In this document: piece after piece, positions 1 through 10,082 of the stretch
Position numbering within the stretch: the stretch's first letter is position 1
How the letters are laid out: every line of letters begins with the position of its first letter
Source of the DNA: Stenotrophomonas maltophilia
Lineage (GTDB): Bacteria > Pseudomonadota > Gammaproteobacteria > Xanthomonadales > Xanthomonadaceae
Reading direction: 5' to 3'
DNA: 64,000 nt
Assembly (NCBI RefSeq): GCF_039555535.1
Contig: NZ_CP154630.1
Coordinates: 695,001-759,000, forward strand
Program-made: the position numbers and the translations under genes
Notes under the pieces: generated by a model
What the model saw: the letters and a program-made list of their open reading frames with translations, nothing else
Databases searched by the model: none
Told to the model about the DNA's origin: nothing

Positions 1-1
1 G

Positions 2-658
2 TGGCGCTTCATGCATGGGCCGCTCGACGAACGCGGCACGGTGGTCGTCAGTTCGCTGTGGGTGCTGTACAACCTGCTGATCATCGGTGGGGCGCTGGCG
101 GTGGCCGCTGAAGTGCAGCAGGTGCGGCGCACGCATCGCGTCACCACCCACCTGCCGATGGCGCTGCAGGTACCCGATGGCCGCCGCCTGCGCGGCGTGC
201 TTCAGGATTACTCCAACGATGGCGTGGGCGTCGAGCTCGGCGAAGACGCACAACTGGCCGAAGGCCAGCGCGTGCAGGTGCTGCTGGGGCGCGGCCGCCG
301 CGAGTTCGCGTTCCCGGCGCGCGTGCAGCGCACGGTCGGCCAGCGACTGGGCCTGCTGCTGCTGTTCGAGAACGAACGCCAGCGCGTCGAGTTCGCCCAG
401 TGCACCTTCGCCCGCGCCGATGCCTGGCTCGACTGGCACGCCGGTTACCAACCCAAGAGCCTGCCGCGCAGCCTGTGGAGCGTGCTGGTCCTGGGCTGGC
501 GTGGCTATCGGCGGATGGGTGATTTCGCACCGTTCGACCTTGACCGCCCGGCACACTGGAACCGTCGCCTGCTGCGATGGCTGGCCAGTTTTGCTCCGCA
601 ACGTCCGCTTCCTTCCCACCCGGCTGACCCAGCCGCTGATCCAGGGCTTCGTCCATGA
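2..658 (+). CDS. bcsA: Cellulose synthase catalytic subunit BcsA, C-terminal part with PilZ domain (5' end outside window)
   Basis: The reading frame is open from the first bases, so the gene begins upstream. What is visible is the end of BcsA, the inner-membrane glycosyltransferase that polymerises UDP-glucose and extrudes cellulose. A transmembrane segment (about VVSSLWVLYNLLIIGGALAV) is followed by a PilZ domain. It has the RxxxR motif (RRTHR, near base 125) and the DxSxxG motif (DYSNDG, near base 206) that bind cyclic di-GMP and relieve autoinhibition. The glycosyltransferase core with its D,D,D,QxxRW residues lies outside the window. The stop overlaps the bcsB start by 4 bp (ATGA), so translation is probably coupled. 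The identification is firm because bcsB, bcsC and bcsZ follow directly. Confidence 0.95.
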   Translation, partial: WRFMHGPLDERGTVVVSSLWVLYNLLIIGGALAVAAEVQQVRRTHRVTTHLPMALQVPDGRRLRGVLQDYSNDGVGVELGEDAQLAEGQRVQVLLGRGRREFAFPARVQRTVGQRLGLLLLFENERQRVEFAQCTFARADAWLDWHAGYQPKSLPRSLWSVLVLGWRGYRRMGDFAPFDLDRPAHWNRRLLRWLASFAPQRPLPSHPADPAADPGLRP

Positions 659-3018
659 CCCTTCCGTCCTCTCTGCGTTGGCTGCTGCTGCCCCTGCTGG
701 CCCTGCCCGTGGCGTCAGGCAACAGCGCGCCTGCCCCGGCACCGGCCACTCCTCCCACCACGGCGCCTGCCGCGCCACCGATGCCGAGCGTGCCGGCCGC
801 ACCCGCCACCACGCCTGCCGCCGGTACCGAGCCCGCGCTGGCGCAGACCTGGGCGGGCAGCGCCTGGCCCTGGCAGCGGCAGAACACCTTCGCGCAGCTG
901 GGGCGTCGCCAGGACACGCTGCTGTCGGGGGTGCGCAATGCCACCACCTTCGAGTTCCAGGTGCGCCGTGACCGCCTGGTCCGCGATGCGGAACTGGATC
1001 TGAGCTTCACGCCTTCACCATCGCTGCTCCCGACCCTGTCGCACCTGCGGGTCTACCTCAACGACGCGATGATGGGCGTGGTGCCGATCAGCAACGACCA
1101 GCTCGGCCGCCCGGTGCAGGCCAAGCTGCCGCTGGACGCACGCCTGATCGCCGATTTCAACCAGGTCCGCCTGGAGTTCGTCGGTCACTACACCGACATC
1201 TGCGAAGAGCCGACGCACAGCTCGCTGTGGGTCAACCTGTCCAGCAACAGCACGCTGCGCCTGGGTGGCCAGCCACTGGCGATGCAGGACGACCTGGCCA
1301 ACTTCCCGCTGCCGTTCTTCGACCCGCGCGATACCGCACGCCTGGAACTGCCGGTGGTGTTCGCCGCCGCACCGAGCCTGGCGCAGCAGCGCGCGGCGGC
1401 GGTGATGTCCTCGTACTTCGGCAGCCTGTCCGGCTGGTGGCGCCAGGCGCGTTTCCCGGTCAGCTTCGGTGCGCTGCCGGACAAGGGCCACGCGGTGGTG
1501 CTGGCGGTCAACGGCAGGTTCCCGCCGGTGATCGCCAACCATGCCCCAGTGAAGGGCCCGATGATCGAACTGATGTCGCTGCCGGAGGATCCGCAGCGCA
1601 AGCTGCTGCTGGTGCTGGGCCGCAACGATGAGGATCTGCAGAAGGCGGTGGCCGCGATGGCGGCCGGCAACGTGCTGTTCCGCGGCCGTCAGGTCAGCGT
1701 CGACGAGATCAAGCCGCTGGCCCCGCGCAAGCCGTACGACGCACCGAACTGGGTGCGTACCGACCGCGCCGTGCGCCTGGCCGAACTACTCGACTATCCG
1801 CAGCAGCTGCACGCCAACGGCGTGTCGCCGCAGCCGATCACGGTCAACCTCAACCTGCCGCCGGACCTGTTCATCTGGCGCAACCAGGGCATTCCGCTGA
1901 ACCTGCGCTACCGCTACACGCCGCCGTTCGGCAGCGATGAGTCGCGGCTGGGCGTTGCAATCAACGACCAGTTCATCTCCAGCTTCCCGCTGGTGCGCCG
2001 CAACGGCAAGCAGGGCCTGGAGGAAATCCGCCTGCCGGTGCTGGCCGGCGATGCCGGTGCCGATGACGGGCGCCTGTTGATTCCGGCGCTCAAGCTGGGC
2101 GACCGCAACCAGCTGCGCTTTGATTTCAACTTCGCCAGCGTGATGGGAAGTGCACAGCGCGATCATTGCCAGACCGTGCTGCCGCCCAACCTGCAGGCAG
2201 CCATCGAGGAAGACTCGACCATCGACTTCTCCGGGTTCCATCACTACATGGGCCTGCCGGACCTGTCCGCGTTCGCACTCAGCGGTTTCCCCTTCACCCG
2301 CATGGCCGATCTGTCCGAGACGGTCGTGCTGGTGCCGCCCGGCGCCAGCGAAGCACAGGTCAGCCTGCTGTTGAACCTGATCGGTGGGCTGGGCGTGCAG
2401 AGCGGCTACCCGGCCTATGGCCTGCGCCTGTCCGATGACTGGAAGCAGGCCAGCGCGCTGGATGCGGACCTGCTGATGCTGGGCGCCCTGCCTGCCGAAT
2501 TGCGCGGCAGCCAGCAGCTGTCGCTGCTGATCGACGACCAGCGCGCACGTCTGCTCAACGGCCAGTCGCCGTCGCCGCAGCAGGCGATGGAACAGGCGCG
2601 CCGTGGCAGCCGCGATGGCGACCCGGCGGTGACCGAAGTGGCAGTGAGCGCGCAGGCGCCGTTCGCCGCGATCATCGGCATGCAGTCGCCGAGGCATGCG
2701 CAGCGCAGCATCGTTTCGCTGGCCGCCAGCAACGCCGCCGACTACGGCCTGCTCGACGATGCACTCAGCGATACCGGCAAGCGCGAAGCCATCGCCGGTT
2801 CGGTGGCGATCCTGCGTACCTCGGGCATCCACAGCCAGTTCGTCGGCGATCACTACTACGTCGGCGCGCTGCCGTGGTGGCTGCTGCTGTGGTACCACCT
2901 GGCCGACCACCCGGCACTGCTGGCGGTGCTGGCCACGCTGGTGGTGCTGATGGTCGCCTTCCTGTTGTGGCGCACGCTGCGCTGGGTTGCGGCCAAGCGC
3001 CTGGACCCGGGGCACTGA
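655..3018 (+). CDS. bcsB: Cellulose synthase periplasmic subunit BcsB
   Basis: This 787-residue protein matches BcsB, the periplasmic partner of BcsA that guides the nascent glucan and anchors the complex. It has an N-terminal signal sequence (SLRWLLLPLLALPVASG). A Pro/Ala-rich linker of about 50 residues follows, then the long beta-sandwich/flavodoxin-like repeats typical of the family. One C-terminal transmembrane helix (LLAVLATLVVLMVAFLLW) packs against BcsA. It starts at the ATG overlapping the bcsA stop, and its own stop overlaps the bcsC start (TGATG). Length and order are those of a normal BcsB. The Pro/Ala-rich linker is longer than I would expect but probably harmless. Confidence 0.93.
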   Translation: MTLPSSLRWLLLPLLALPVASGNSAPAPAPATPPTTAPAAPPMPSVPAAPATTPAAGTEPALAQTWAGSAWPWQRQNTFAQLGRRQDTLLSGVRNATTFEFQVRRDRLVRDAELDLSFTPSPSLLPTLSHLRVYLNDAMMGVVPISNDQLGRPVQAKLPLDARLIADFNQVRLEFVGHYTDICEEPTHSSLWVNLSSNSTLRLGGQPLAMQDDLANFPLPFFDPRDTARLELPVVFAAAPSLAQQRAAAVMSSYFGSLSGWWRQARFPVSFGALPDKGHAVVLAVNGRFPPVIANHAPVKGPMIELMSLPEDPQRKLLLVLGRNDEDLQKAVAAMAAGNVLFRGRQVSVDEIKPLAPRKPYDAPNWVRTDRAVRLAELLDYPQQLHANGVSPQPITVNLNLPPDLFIWRNQGIPLNLRYRYTPPFGSDESRLGVAINDQFISSFPLVRRNGKQGLEEIRLPVLAGDAGADDGRLLIPALKLGDRNQLRFDFNFASVMGSAQRDHCQTVLPPNLQAAIEEDSTIDFSGFHHYMGLPDLSAFALSGFPFTRMADLSETVVLVPPGASEAQVSLLLNLIGGLGVQSGYPAYGLRLSDDWKQASALDADLLMLGALPAELRGSQQLSLLIDDQRARLLNGQSPSPQQAMEQARRGSRDGDPAVTEVAVSAQAPFAAIIGMQSPRHAQRSIVSLAASNAADYGLLDDALSDTGKREAIAGSVAILRTSGIHSQFVGDHYYVGALPWWLLLWYHLADHPALLAVLATLVVLMVAFLLWRTLRWVAAKRLDPGH

Positions 3019-6000
3019 TGGCACGCACTCGGCATCCGCTGGTCACCGCTTCCGGCCTGGTCCTGTTGGGACTGGCCGGTGCCGGGCCATGCGCGGCGCA
3101 GACCTTGTCCGATACACCGGGCGGAACCGTCGCCGAGCAGCGCCAGTGGTTGCTGCAGCAGGTGCGCATCGGTGAGGCCACCGGTCGCCAGAGCCTGATC
3201 GAAGACGCGCTGGCGCGGCTGCGCATGCTGGCACCGGATGATCGCGGCACGCTGGTGGCGATCCTGGAAGTGCAGTTGTCGCAGCAGAAGCTGCAGGATG
3301 CCGAGGCGACCCTGAAGCGCCTGCGCGAGATCGGCGCGGGTACCCGTGAACTGGCCGCCGGCGAACGCCTCTGGCAGGCCTACCGTGGTGACCTGCAGCA
3401 GGACCTGCAGCAGGCGCGTCTGTTCGCTGCCGGTGGTCGCAGCGCCGAAGCGCTGGCGATCTACCGGCGCCTGTTCAACGATGAGCCGCCCGGCCTGCAG
3501 CTGGGCCTGGAGTACTGGCGCCTGCGCGGCGCCCAGGCGGATGGGCGTACACAGGCGATCCGTGCGCTGAGCGAACTGGACCGCAGCTATCCGGGCAATG
3601 TGCCGTTGCTGCAGGCGCTGTCGCAGATGCTGTTCGCGGCCGGCCGCGATGCCGAGGCGCTGGCCGCGCTGCAGCGCATGGGGCGCAATCCGGAAGCGCG
3701 CGGCATGGCGGCGGACGCCGAGTGGGCCTACCTGAAGGATCAGCCGGCCGATGACCGCAGCGTACGCAGGCTGCAGGACTTCATCACCCGCAACCCGACG
3801 TTCGCCGACATCGCGTTGGTGCGCGAGCGCTACACCGACCAGCACAAGCGGGTCAGCGACCCGGCGTGGCGCGCCGGTCTGCGTGGCCAGCAGTTGCTCG
3901 ATGCAGGCCGCAATGAAGAGGCCGAGCGCGCCTTCCTGCAGGCCCTGCGCGGTTATCCTCGCGAGCCCGACCTGCTGGGGGGGCTGGGCATGGCGCTGAT
4001 GCGCCAGGGCCGCCGCGAGCAGGCCATCAACTATTTCCAGCGTGCGGTGCAGGCCACCCCGGCCGGTGACAGCAACGACAAGTGGCGTGACCTGATCGCC
4101 AGCACCCGCTACTGGCTGCAGCTGGACCAGGCCGACGCGGCGCTGGCGGCCGGCCGGCTGGACGAAGCCGAGCGCCTGTATGCGCAGGCGCGTCGCCAGC
4201 AGCCCCGCGACGTCAATGCTGCACTGGGCCTGGTCGACGTGGCCGTGGCCCGTGGTGATGACGCCGCGGCCGAACGCCAGTTGCAGGTTGCCCGGCGGAT
4301 GGCCCCCAACGATGCCAACGTGATCCGCAAGCTGGTGCAGCTGTACGGCCGCACCGATCCTCAACGGCTGGAAGCCTTCATCAACGCATTGCCCGCTGCC
4401 CAGCGCAGGTTGTATGCCGAAGACCTGCGCCAGCTGCAGATCAGTCGCTTGCGTGAGCGTCGCGAGCAGGCGCTGGCTGCCGGGGATGCAGGCACTGCGA
4501 TCACGCTGGGACAGCAGCTGCGCGGCGAACTGCCGGGCGATGCATGGCTGGCCTATGCGCTGGGCAACGAGCTGCGCGCCGCCGGCCGGCAGGACGAAGC
4601 CGACGCGGTGGTGGCCGACATGGCCACGCACAACGACAGTACCGAAGCGCGCTACGCGCAGGCGCTCTATCTGTCGGGATCCGATCGGCTGCCGCAGGCG
4701 CTGGCGGTGCTCGATGCGCTGCCGCAGGCGCAGTGGGACGATGACATCCGCGCGCTGTCGGCGCGCCTGCAGCGGCAGCAGCTGGTCGATCATCTGTGGG
4801 ATCTGCGTGCGCAGGGCAGGGAGGCCGAAGCCATCGCGCTGCTGCAGCAGCAACCGCCCAGCACCGACAACGATCTGCTGATGGCCGAATGGGCGCGCCT
4901 GCGCGGCGACCACGCGCAGGCGCTGCACTACTACCAGCGCGTGCTTGCTGCACAGCCGGGCAACGTGGATGCGCAGCTGGGCCAGGTACAGGCCTGGATC
5001 GGCACCGGCGATCTGGCCAGCGCACGCCGCCAGATGCAAGACGCACCGCCAGCAGTGGACGATGCCGAGATCGGCCAGCAGCGCCAGCTCGCCACGATCT
5101 GGACCGACCTGCGCGAGGACACGAAGGCGCTGGCGATCCTGCGCGCGCTGCTGGCGCGCAAGACCGGGCCCGACGCACAATCCTGGCGTGATGCGGCACG
5201 GCTGGTGCGCCGCGATGATCCACAGCAGGCGCTGGACATGTATGCGCAGGCGATGGCCGACAACGGCCTGTTGGCCCCCAGCCAGGCCGCGCCGCGCGAC
5301 AACCGCGCGCTGACCCTGGCCAGCCGCGAGACGGCCGGCGATGACTGGTTGCGGCGCAGCCTGCGCAGCGACGTGGAGACCCTGTACCAGCAGGAGAATC
5401 CCACCCTGACGGTGATGCAGGACACCGGGCGCCGTAGCGACGGAACCCCGGGTATTTCGCGGCTGTCGCGCGATACCCGCATCGCGCATCTCGACGCGCC
5501 GTTCGCCGGTGGCCTGGGCTGGGCGCGCATCGAGCAGGTGAGCTTCGATGCCGGCCGCTTCCAGACCGACGGGAACGGGGCCTACGACGAGGATTTCGGT
5601 AGCTGCGACCTGGATCTGCTGCAGGCTGACAACAGCCGCCTGCGCGCACCGGGTTGCACCCGTTTCGTGCACCAGCGGCGCACCTCCGGCGCCGGCTTCG
5701 CCGTGGGCTGGCGCACCCTGGATGACCGCTGGAACTTCGATATCGGCCACACCCCGTCCAACTACGTGGTCGGCAACTGGCTTGGCGGTATCACCCTCAA
5801 TGGTGACCTCGGGCGCTTCGGCTGGGGCGCCACGGTGTCGCGGCGGCCAATGACCAATTCGCTGCTGTCGCAGGCCGGTGCGGTTGATCCGCGCAGTGGC
5901 ATCAGCTGGGGCGGCGTCACCGCCAACGGCGTGACCTTCAGCCTCGGCTACGACCAGGGTGGCCGCGATGGCGTGTGGTCGAACTGGAGCTGGCATCGGC

Positions 6001-6599
6001 TGACCGGCCACAACGTGGCCGACAATACCCGTGCACGCGCGATGGTGGGCTGGTACCACAAGCTGATCCAGCGCCCCGACATGCGGCTGGATGTGGGCAC
6101 CACCGCGATGTACTGGCGCTACCAGAAGGACCTGGGCGGTTACTCGCTGGGCCAGGGCGGCTACTACAGCCCGCAGCGCTATGCGTCGCTGAGCCTGCCG
6201 GTCAGCTTCGCCTGGCGCAACGACGTGTGGTCGCTGCGCCTGGATGGCTCGGTAAGTGTGTCCAGTGCGCGTACCTCGTCGATCAGCCGTTTCCCCGACC
6301 AGGCATTGATCGAGCGCGTGATTGCACAGCTCGAGCCGCAGTATGGCCCCCTGCAGCTGGACGAGGCCGGCCTGTACACCGGCGACAGCAGCAGCACCGG
6401 CACCGGCTACCGCCTGTATGGTGCGGTCGAGCGCCGCCTGGGCGACCACTTCGTGCTGGGTGCCGCCGGCACGCTGCAGCGCAGCCGCGATTTCTCGCCG
6501 AATTCGTTCCAGCTCTACCTGCGCTACACCTTCAAACCGTGGCAGGGAAACCTGCCATTGCCCGTATCGCCACTGGTGCCGTATGGCGAATTCCGCTGA
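3018..6599 (+). CDS. bcsC: Cellulose export protein BcsC (TPR repeats plus outer membrane barrel)
   Basis: BcsC carries cellulose across the periplasm and outer membrane. The chosen ATG overlaps the bcsB stop and gives a signal peptide (SGLVLLGLAGAGPCAAQ). The 1193-residue product has a long alpha-helical region of tetratricopeptide repeats, roughly residues 40-800, with recurring A..L and Y...L patterns. The C-terminal 350 residues form a beta-barrel domain that ends in a strand containing LYLRYTF. An upstream in-frame extension inside bcsB exists but would remove the signal peptide from the N-terminus, so I rejected it. The next gene, bcsZ, begins within the last codons of this one (17-bp overlap). 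Confidence 0.92.
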   Translation: MARTRHPLVTASGLVLLGLAGAGPCAAQTLSDTPGGTVAEQRQWLLQQVRIGEATGRQSLIEDALARLRMLAPDDRGTLVAILEVQLSQQKLQDAEATLKRLREIGAGTRELAAGERLWQAYRGDLQQDLQQARLFAAGGRSAEALAIYRRLFNDEPPGLQLGLEYWRLRGAQADGRTQAIRALSELDRSYPGNVPLLQALSQMLFAAGRDAEALAALQRMGRNPEARGMAADAEWAYLKDQPADDRSVRRLQDFITRNPTFADIALVRERYTDQHKRVSDPAWRAGLRGQQLLDAGRNEEAERAFLQALRGYPREPDLLGGLGMALMRQGRREQAINYFQRAVQATPAGDSNDKWRDLIASTRYWLQLDQADAALAAGRLDEAERLYAQARRQQPRDVNAALGLVDVAVARGDDAAAERQLQVARRMAPNDANVIRKLVQLYGRTDPQRLEAFINALPAAQRRLYAEDLRQLQISRLRERREQALAAGDAGTAITLGQQLRGELPGDAWLAYALGNELRAAGRQDEADAVVADMATHNDSTEARYAQALYLSGSDRLPQALAVLDALPQAQWDDDIRALSARLQRQQLVDHLWDLRAQGREAEAIALLQQQPPSTDNDLLMAEWARLRGDHAQALHYYQRVLAAQPGNVDAQLGQVQAWIGTGDLASARRQMQDAPPAVDDAEIGQQRQLATIWTDLREDTKALAILRALLARKTGPDAQSWRDAARLVRRDDPQQALDMYAQAMADNGLLAPSQAAPRDNRALTLASRETAGDDWLRRSLRSDVETLYQQENPTLTVMQDTGRRSDGTPGISRLSRDTRIAHLDAPFAGGLGWARIEQVSFDAGRFQTDGNGAYDEDFGSCDLDLLQADNSRLRAPGCTRFVHQRRTSGAGFAVGWRTLDDRWNFDIGHTPSNYVVGNWLGGITLNGDLGRFGWGATVSRRPMTNSLLSQAGAVDPRSGISWGGVTANGVTFSLGYDQGGRDGVWSNWSWHRLTGHNVADNTRARAMVGWYHKLIQRPDMRLDVGTTAMYWRYQKDLGGYSLGQGGYYSPQRYASLSLPVSFAWRNDVWSLRLDGSVSVSSARTSSISRFPDQALIERVIAQLEPQYGPLQLDEAGLYTGDSSSTGTGYRLYGAVERRLGDHFVLGAAGTLQRSRDFSPNSFQLYLRYTFKPWQGNLPLPVSPLVPYGEFR

Positions 6600-7716
6600 C
6601 CTGCGGCGACGTCGCCTGCTGCAGGCGGCCGCCACGCTGCCGCTGCTTGGCTGGTGCAGTGCGCAGGCCGCGCCCGCACCGCGCTGGCCGGCGTGGCAGG
6701 TACTGCTCGACAGCAGCCTGAGCCGCGACGGACGCATGATCGATCGCAGCCAGGACGATCAGCGCAGTACCTCCGAAGGCCAGTCCTATGCCTTGTTCTT
6801 CGCCCTGGTCGACAACGACCAGGCGCTGTTCGACCGCATCCTGGGCTGGACCCAGGACAACCTCGCCGAAGGCGACATGGGCAAGCGCCTGCCGGCCTGG
6901 CTGTGGGGACGCGATGACGCCGGAGCGTGGCGGGTACTGGATGACAACCCGGCCTCGGACTCCGATCTCTGGCTGGCCTATGCGCTGCTGGAAGGCGCGC
7001 GGCTGTGGCGCCGTCCCGCGCTGAACGCCATCGCCGAGGGCATGCTCGCCCAGGTGCGGGCACGCGAGATCGTGGACCTGCCCGGGCTCGGCCCGATGCT
7101 GTTGCCGGGCCCACAGGGATTCGTCGAAGGGGACGCCACGCGTGTCAACCCCAGTTATCTGCCACTGCCGCTGCTGCGCCGCTTTGCGGTGGAGGATCGC
7201 GGTGGGCCGTGGCAGGCACTGGCGCGCAACAGCGTGCAGCTGTTGCAGCAGAGCAGCCCGCACGGGTTCGCACCGGACTGGGCGGCGTGGAAAGGCGATC
7301 GCTTCGTCGTCGATCCGGTGCGCGGTGCGGTCGGCGGCTACGATGCGATCCGCTGCTACACCTGGGCAGGCATGACCGCGCCGCGCGATCCGTTGTTCCG
7401 CACGCAGCTGGCGGCCCTGTCCGGGCCGCTGCAGCGCCTGCGCAGTGGTGCGCCGATGTGGGAAAAGATCGACACCCGCAGTGGCCAGGGGCAGGGCGAA
7501 GGCAACTACGGATTCCGTGCGGCCCTGCTACCGTATCTGATCGCGCAGGGCGACACGGAGCACGCGCAGTCGCTGCGGGCCAGCCTGCCCAGCGCCGAAC
7601 AGCAGCGTGCTGATGCACCGGCCTATTACTCGCAGATGCTGGCCCTGTTCGGCTTGGGCTGGGCTGAAGGACGCTGGCGTTTCGCCGCCGACGGCCGCCT
7701 GCAGCCGCGCTGGTAG
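6583..7716 (+). CDS. bcsZ: Periplasmic endo-1,4-beta-glucanase BcsZ (GH8)
   Basis: This 377-residue enzyme is a glycoside hydrolase family 8 cellulase that trims or edits the nascent cellulose chain in the periplasm. It carries the family block SEGQSYALFF, which holds the catalytic acid Glu. It also has ERLPAWLWG-like (KRLPAWLWG), ASDSDLWLAYALLE and GGYDAIRCYTWAGM, the last around the second acidic residue region. The ATG lies inside the 3' end of bcsC and gives an export signal with an Arg-rich n-region (LRRRRLLQAAATLPLLGW), which could be a Tat-type signal. The order A-B-C-Z differs from the A-B-Z-C order in E. coli. It is the last gene of the operon and is followed by a palindromic repeat. 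Confidence 0.93.
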   Translation: MANSADLRRRRLLQAAATLPLLGWCSAQAAPAPRWPAWQVLLDSSLSRDGRMIDRSQDDQRSTSEGQSYALFFALVDNDQALFDRILGWTQDNLAEGDMGKRLPAWLWGRDDAGAWRVLDDNPASDSDLWLAYALLEGARLWRRPALNAIAEGMLAQVRAREIVDLPGLGPMLLPGPQGFVEGDATRVNPSYLPLPLLRRFAVEDRGGPWQALARNSVQLLQQSSPHGFAPDWAAWKGDRFVVDPVRGAVGGYDAIRCYTWAGMTAPRDPLFRTQLAALSGPLQRLRSGAPMWEKIDTRSGQGQGEGNYGFRAALLPYLIAQGDTEHAQSLRASLPSAEQQRADAPAYYSQMLALFGLGWAEGRWRFAADGRLQPRW

Positions 7717-7728
7717 CTGCAGTGCTGC

Positions 7729-7767
7729 GGGGTCGGATCCCATTGCATCGCAATGGGCTCTGACCCC
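7729..7767. repeat. GGGGTC-type palindromic repeat
   Basis: This is a near-perfect hairpin with arms GGGGTCGGATCCCATTG and CAATGGGCTCTGACCCC. It lies between the convergent ends of bcsZ and the NCS2 permease gene. The same outer arms (GGGGTCGGATCC / GGCTCTGACCCC) recur at six other places in this window with different loops. A role as a transcription terminator or mRNA stabiliser between convergent genes is possible but not shown. Confidence 0.85.
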
Positions 7768-7776
7768 ACTCAACGG

Positions 7777-9093
<1,317 letters not shown>

Positions 9094-9157
9094 CGCAGAT
9101 CTCTCATGCCTGCACACCCTGCCGCCCCTGGGGACCTGCGGGTACGTCGCCAGGCGG

Positions 9158-9847
9158 TTAGAAGTGGTAGTTCAACTTCAGCGTAACGCTGCTGTAGTCG
9201 GTATGGAAGCTGCGACGGGCCGCAGCCGGGTAGTTGGGATCTTCCAGGGTCACCGGGCTGGAACCCAGGTGGGTGTAGCGGTACTCGGCACCGGCCGAGA
9301 GGCGGTCGTTGAAGCGGTACAGCACGCCTGCCGTGGCGTGGGCGCCGGTGGACACGTGCGAGGCGCGGGTCTCGAATTCGGCCACGCGGCAGCCGTTGGT
9401 GGCCTCCACCAGCGACTTGTCGCAGCCCAGTGTGAATTCCTGCCGGGCCACCGTCACGCCGGCACCGACGTAGGGCAGCCAGCGGCCCATCGCGCGGCCC
9501 AGCGTCACATCAACGGCGCCTGCGCGGGTCACTGCATCCTTGCCGTGGTACGGGCTGTACTGGTGCTGCTCGCGGTCCTTCCAGTCGCGCGCGACGTTGC
9601 CGAAGGACAGCGAACCTTCCAGGCCCACCACGATGTTGTTGTCGAACTGCCAGCGGCGGCCGCCCTGCACGCCGCCGGTGAAGCCGCGGATGCTCTTCTC
9701 CGATGCGTTGGCGTTGCTGCGGTCCTTGCTGTGGCCTTCGCCGTGCGACGCCTGCACGCCGAAGTAGTAGCCTTCCCAGTCGGTGGTTGCGGCCGTGGCG
9801 GTGCCCGACAGCAGCAGGGCTGCCGTGGTGATGATCAGTGTTTTCAT
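9158..9847 (-). CDS. Outer membrane beta-barrel protein (porin-like, OmpA/OMP_b-brl type)
   Basis: This 229-residue protein has a clean signal peptide (MKTLIITTAALLLSGTATAA). Alternating amphipathic strands follow, and it ends in LKLNYHF, with the terminal Phe typical of proteins folded by the BAM complex. Blocks such as GYYFGVQASHGEG, YVGAGVTVARQEF and LSAGAEYRYTHLG resemble the small 8-strand barrel proteins found in Rhizobiales and Xanthomonadaceae. Two cysteines (GCDKS, GCRVAEF) could form a disulfide in an extracellular loop. Function is unknown beyond outer membrane location. The start at 9847 was chosen because it begins the signal peptide. Confidence 0.75.
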   Translation of the reverse strand: MKTLIITTAALLLSGTATAATTDWEGYYFGVQASHGEGHSKDRSNANASEKSIRGFTGGVQGGRRWQFDNNIVVGLEGSLSFGNVARDWKDREQHQYSPYHGKDAVTRAGAVDVTLGRAMGRWLPYVGAGVTVARQEFTLGCDKSLVEATNGCRVAEFETRASHVSTGAHATAGVLYRFNDRLSAGAEYRYTHLGSSPVTLEDPNYPAAARRSFHTDYSSVTLKLNYHF

Positions 9848-10035
9848 TGCGGTTTCCTGCGTTGGGGGATGAAGCGGGCGCGTAGGAAAACCGATGTGGG
9901 CGAGTGAATACATACAACGAATTGCAAAGCGAGACTGCGACAGGGTTTCACGCCTGTTTGGGCTCGGACGTTCATCAGCGGTTGAATTCCGACCGGCGAA
10001 AACACCTTGAAAAACTGGCGACAGGAAGGCCTGAA

Positions 10036-10072
10036 AGACGAAAGGCCGCGCGAGCGCGGCCTTTCGTTTCCT
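10036..10072 (-). terminator. Rho-independent terminator downstream of ettA
   Basis: A strong GC-rich hairpin (CGAAAGGCCGCGC / GCGCGGCCTTTCG) begins about 15 bp past the ettA stop. On the minus strand it is followed by a T-containing tail. The hairpin is nearly symmetrical, so it could also act weakly on the plus strand. Confidence 0.75.
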
Positions 10073-10082
10073 GCGGTGCGGC

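Noticed and set aside
2856..6737. Very long minus-strand open frame (1293 codons) opposite bcsC
   Set aside because: It is the antisense of a clear bcsC coding sequence in high-GC DNA; its translation is rich in Gln, Ala, Arg and His without domains.
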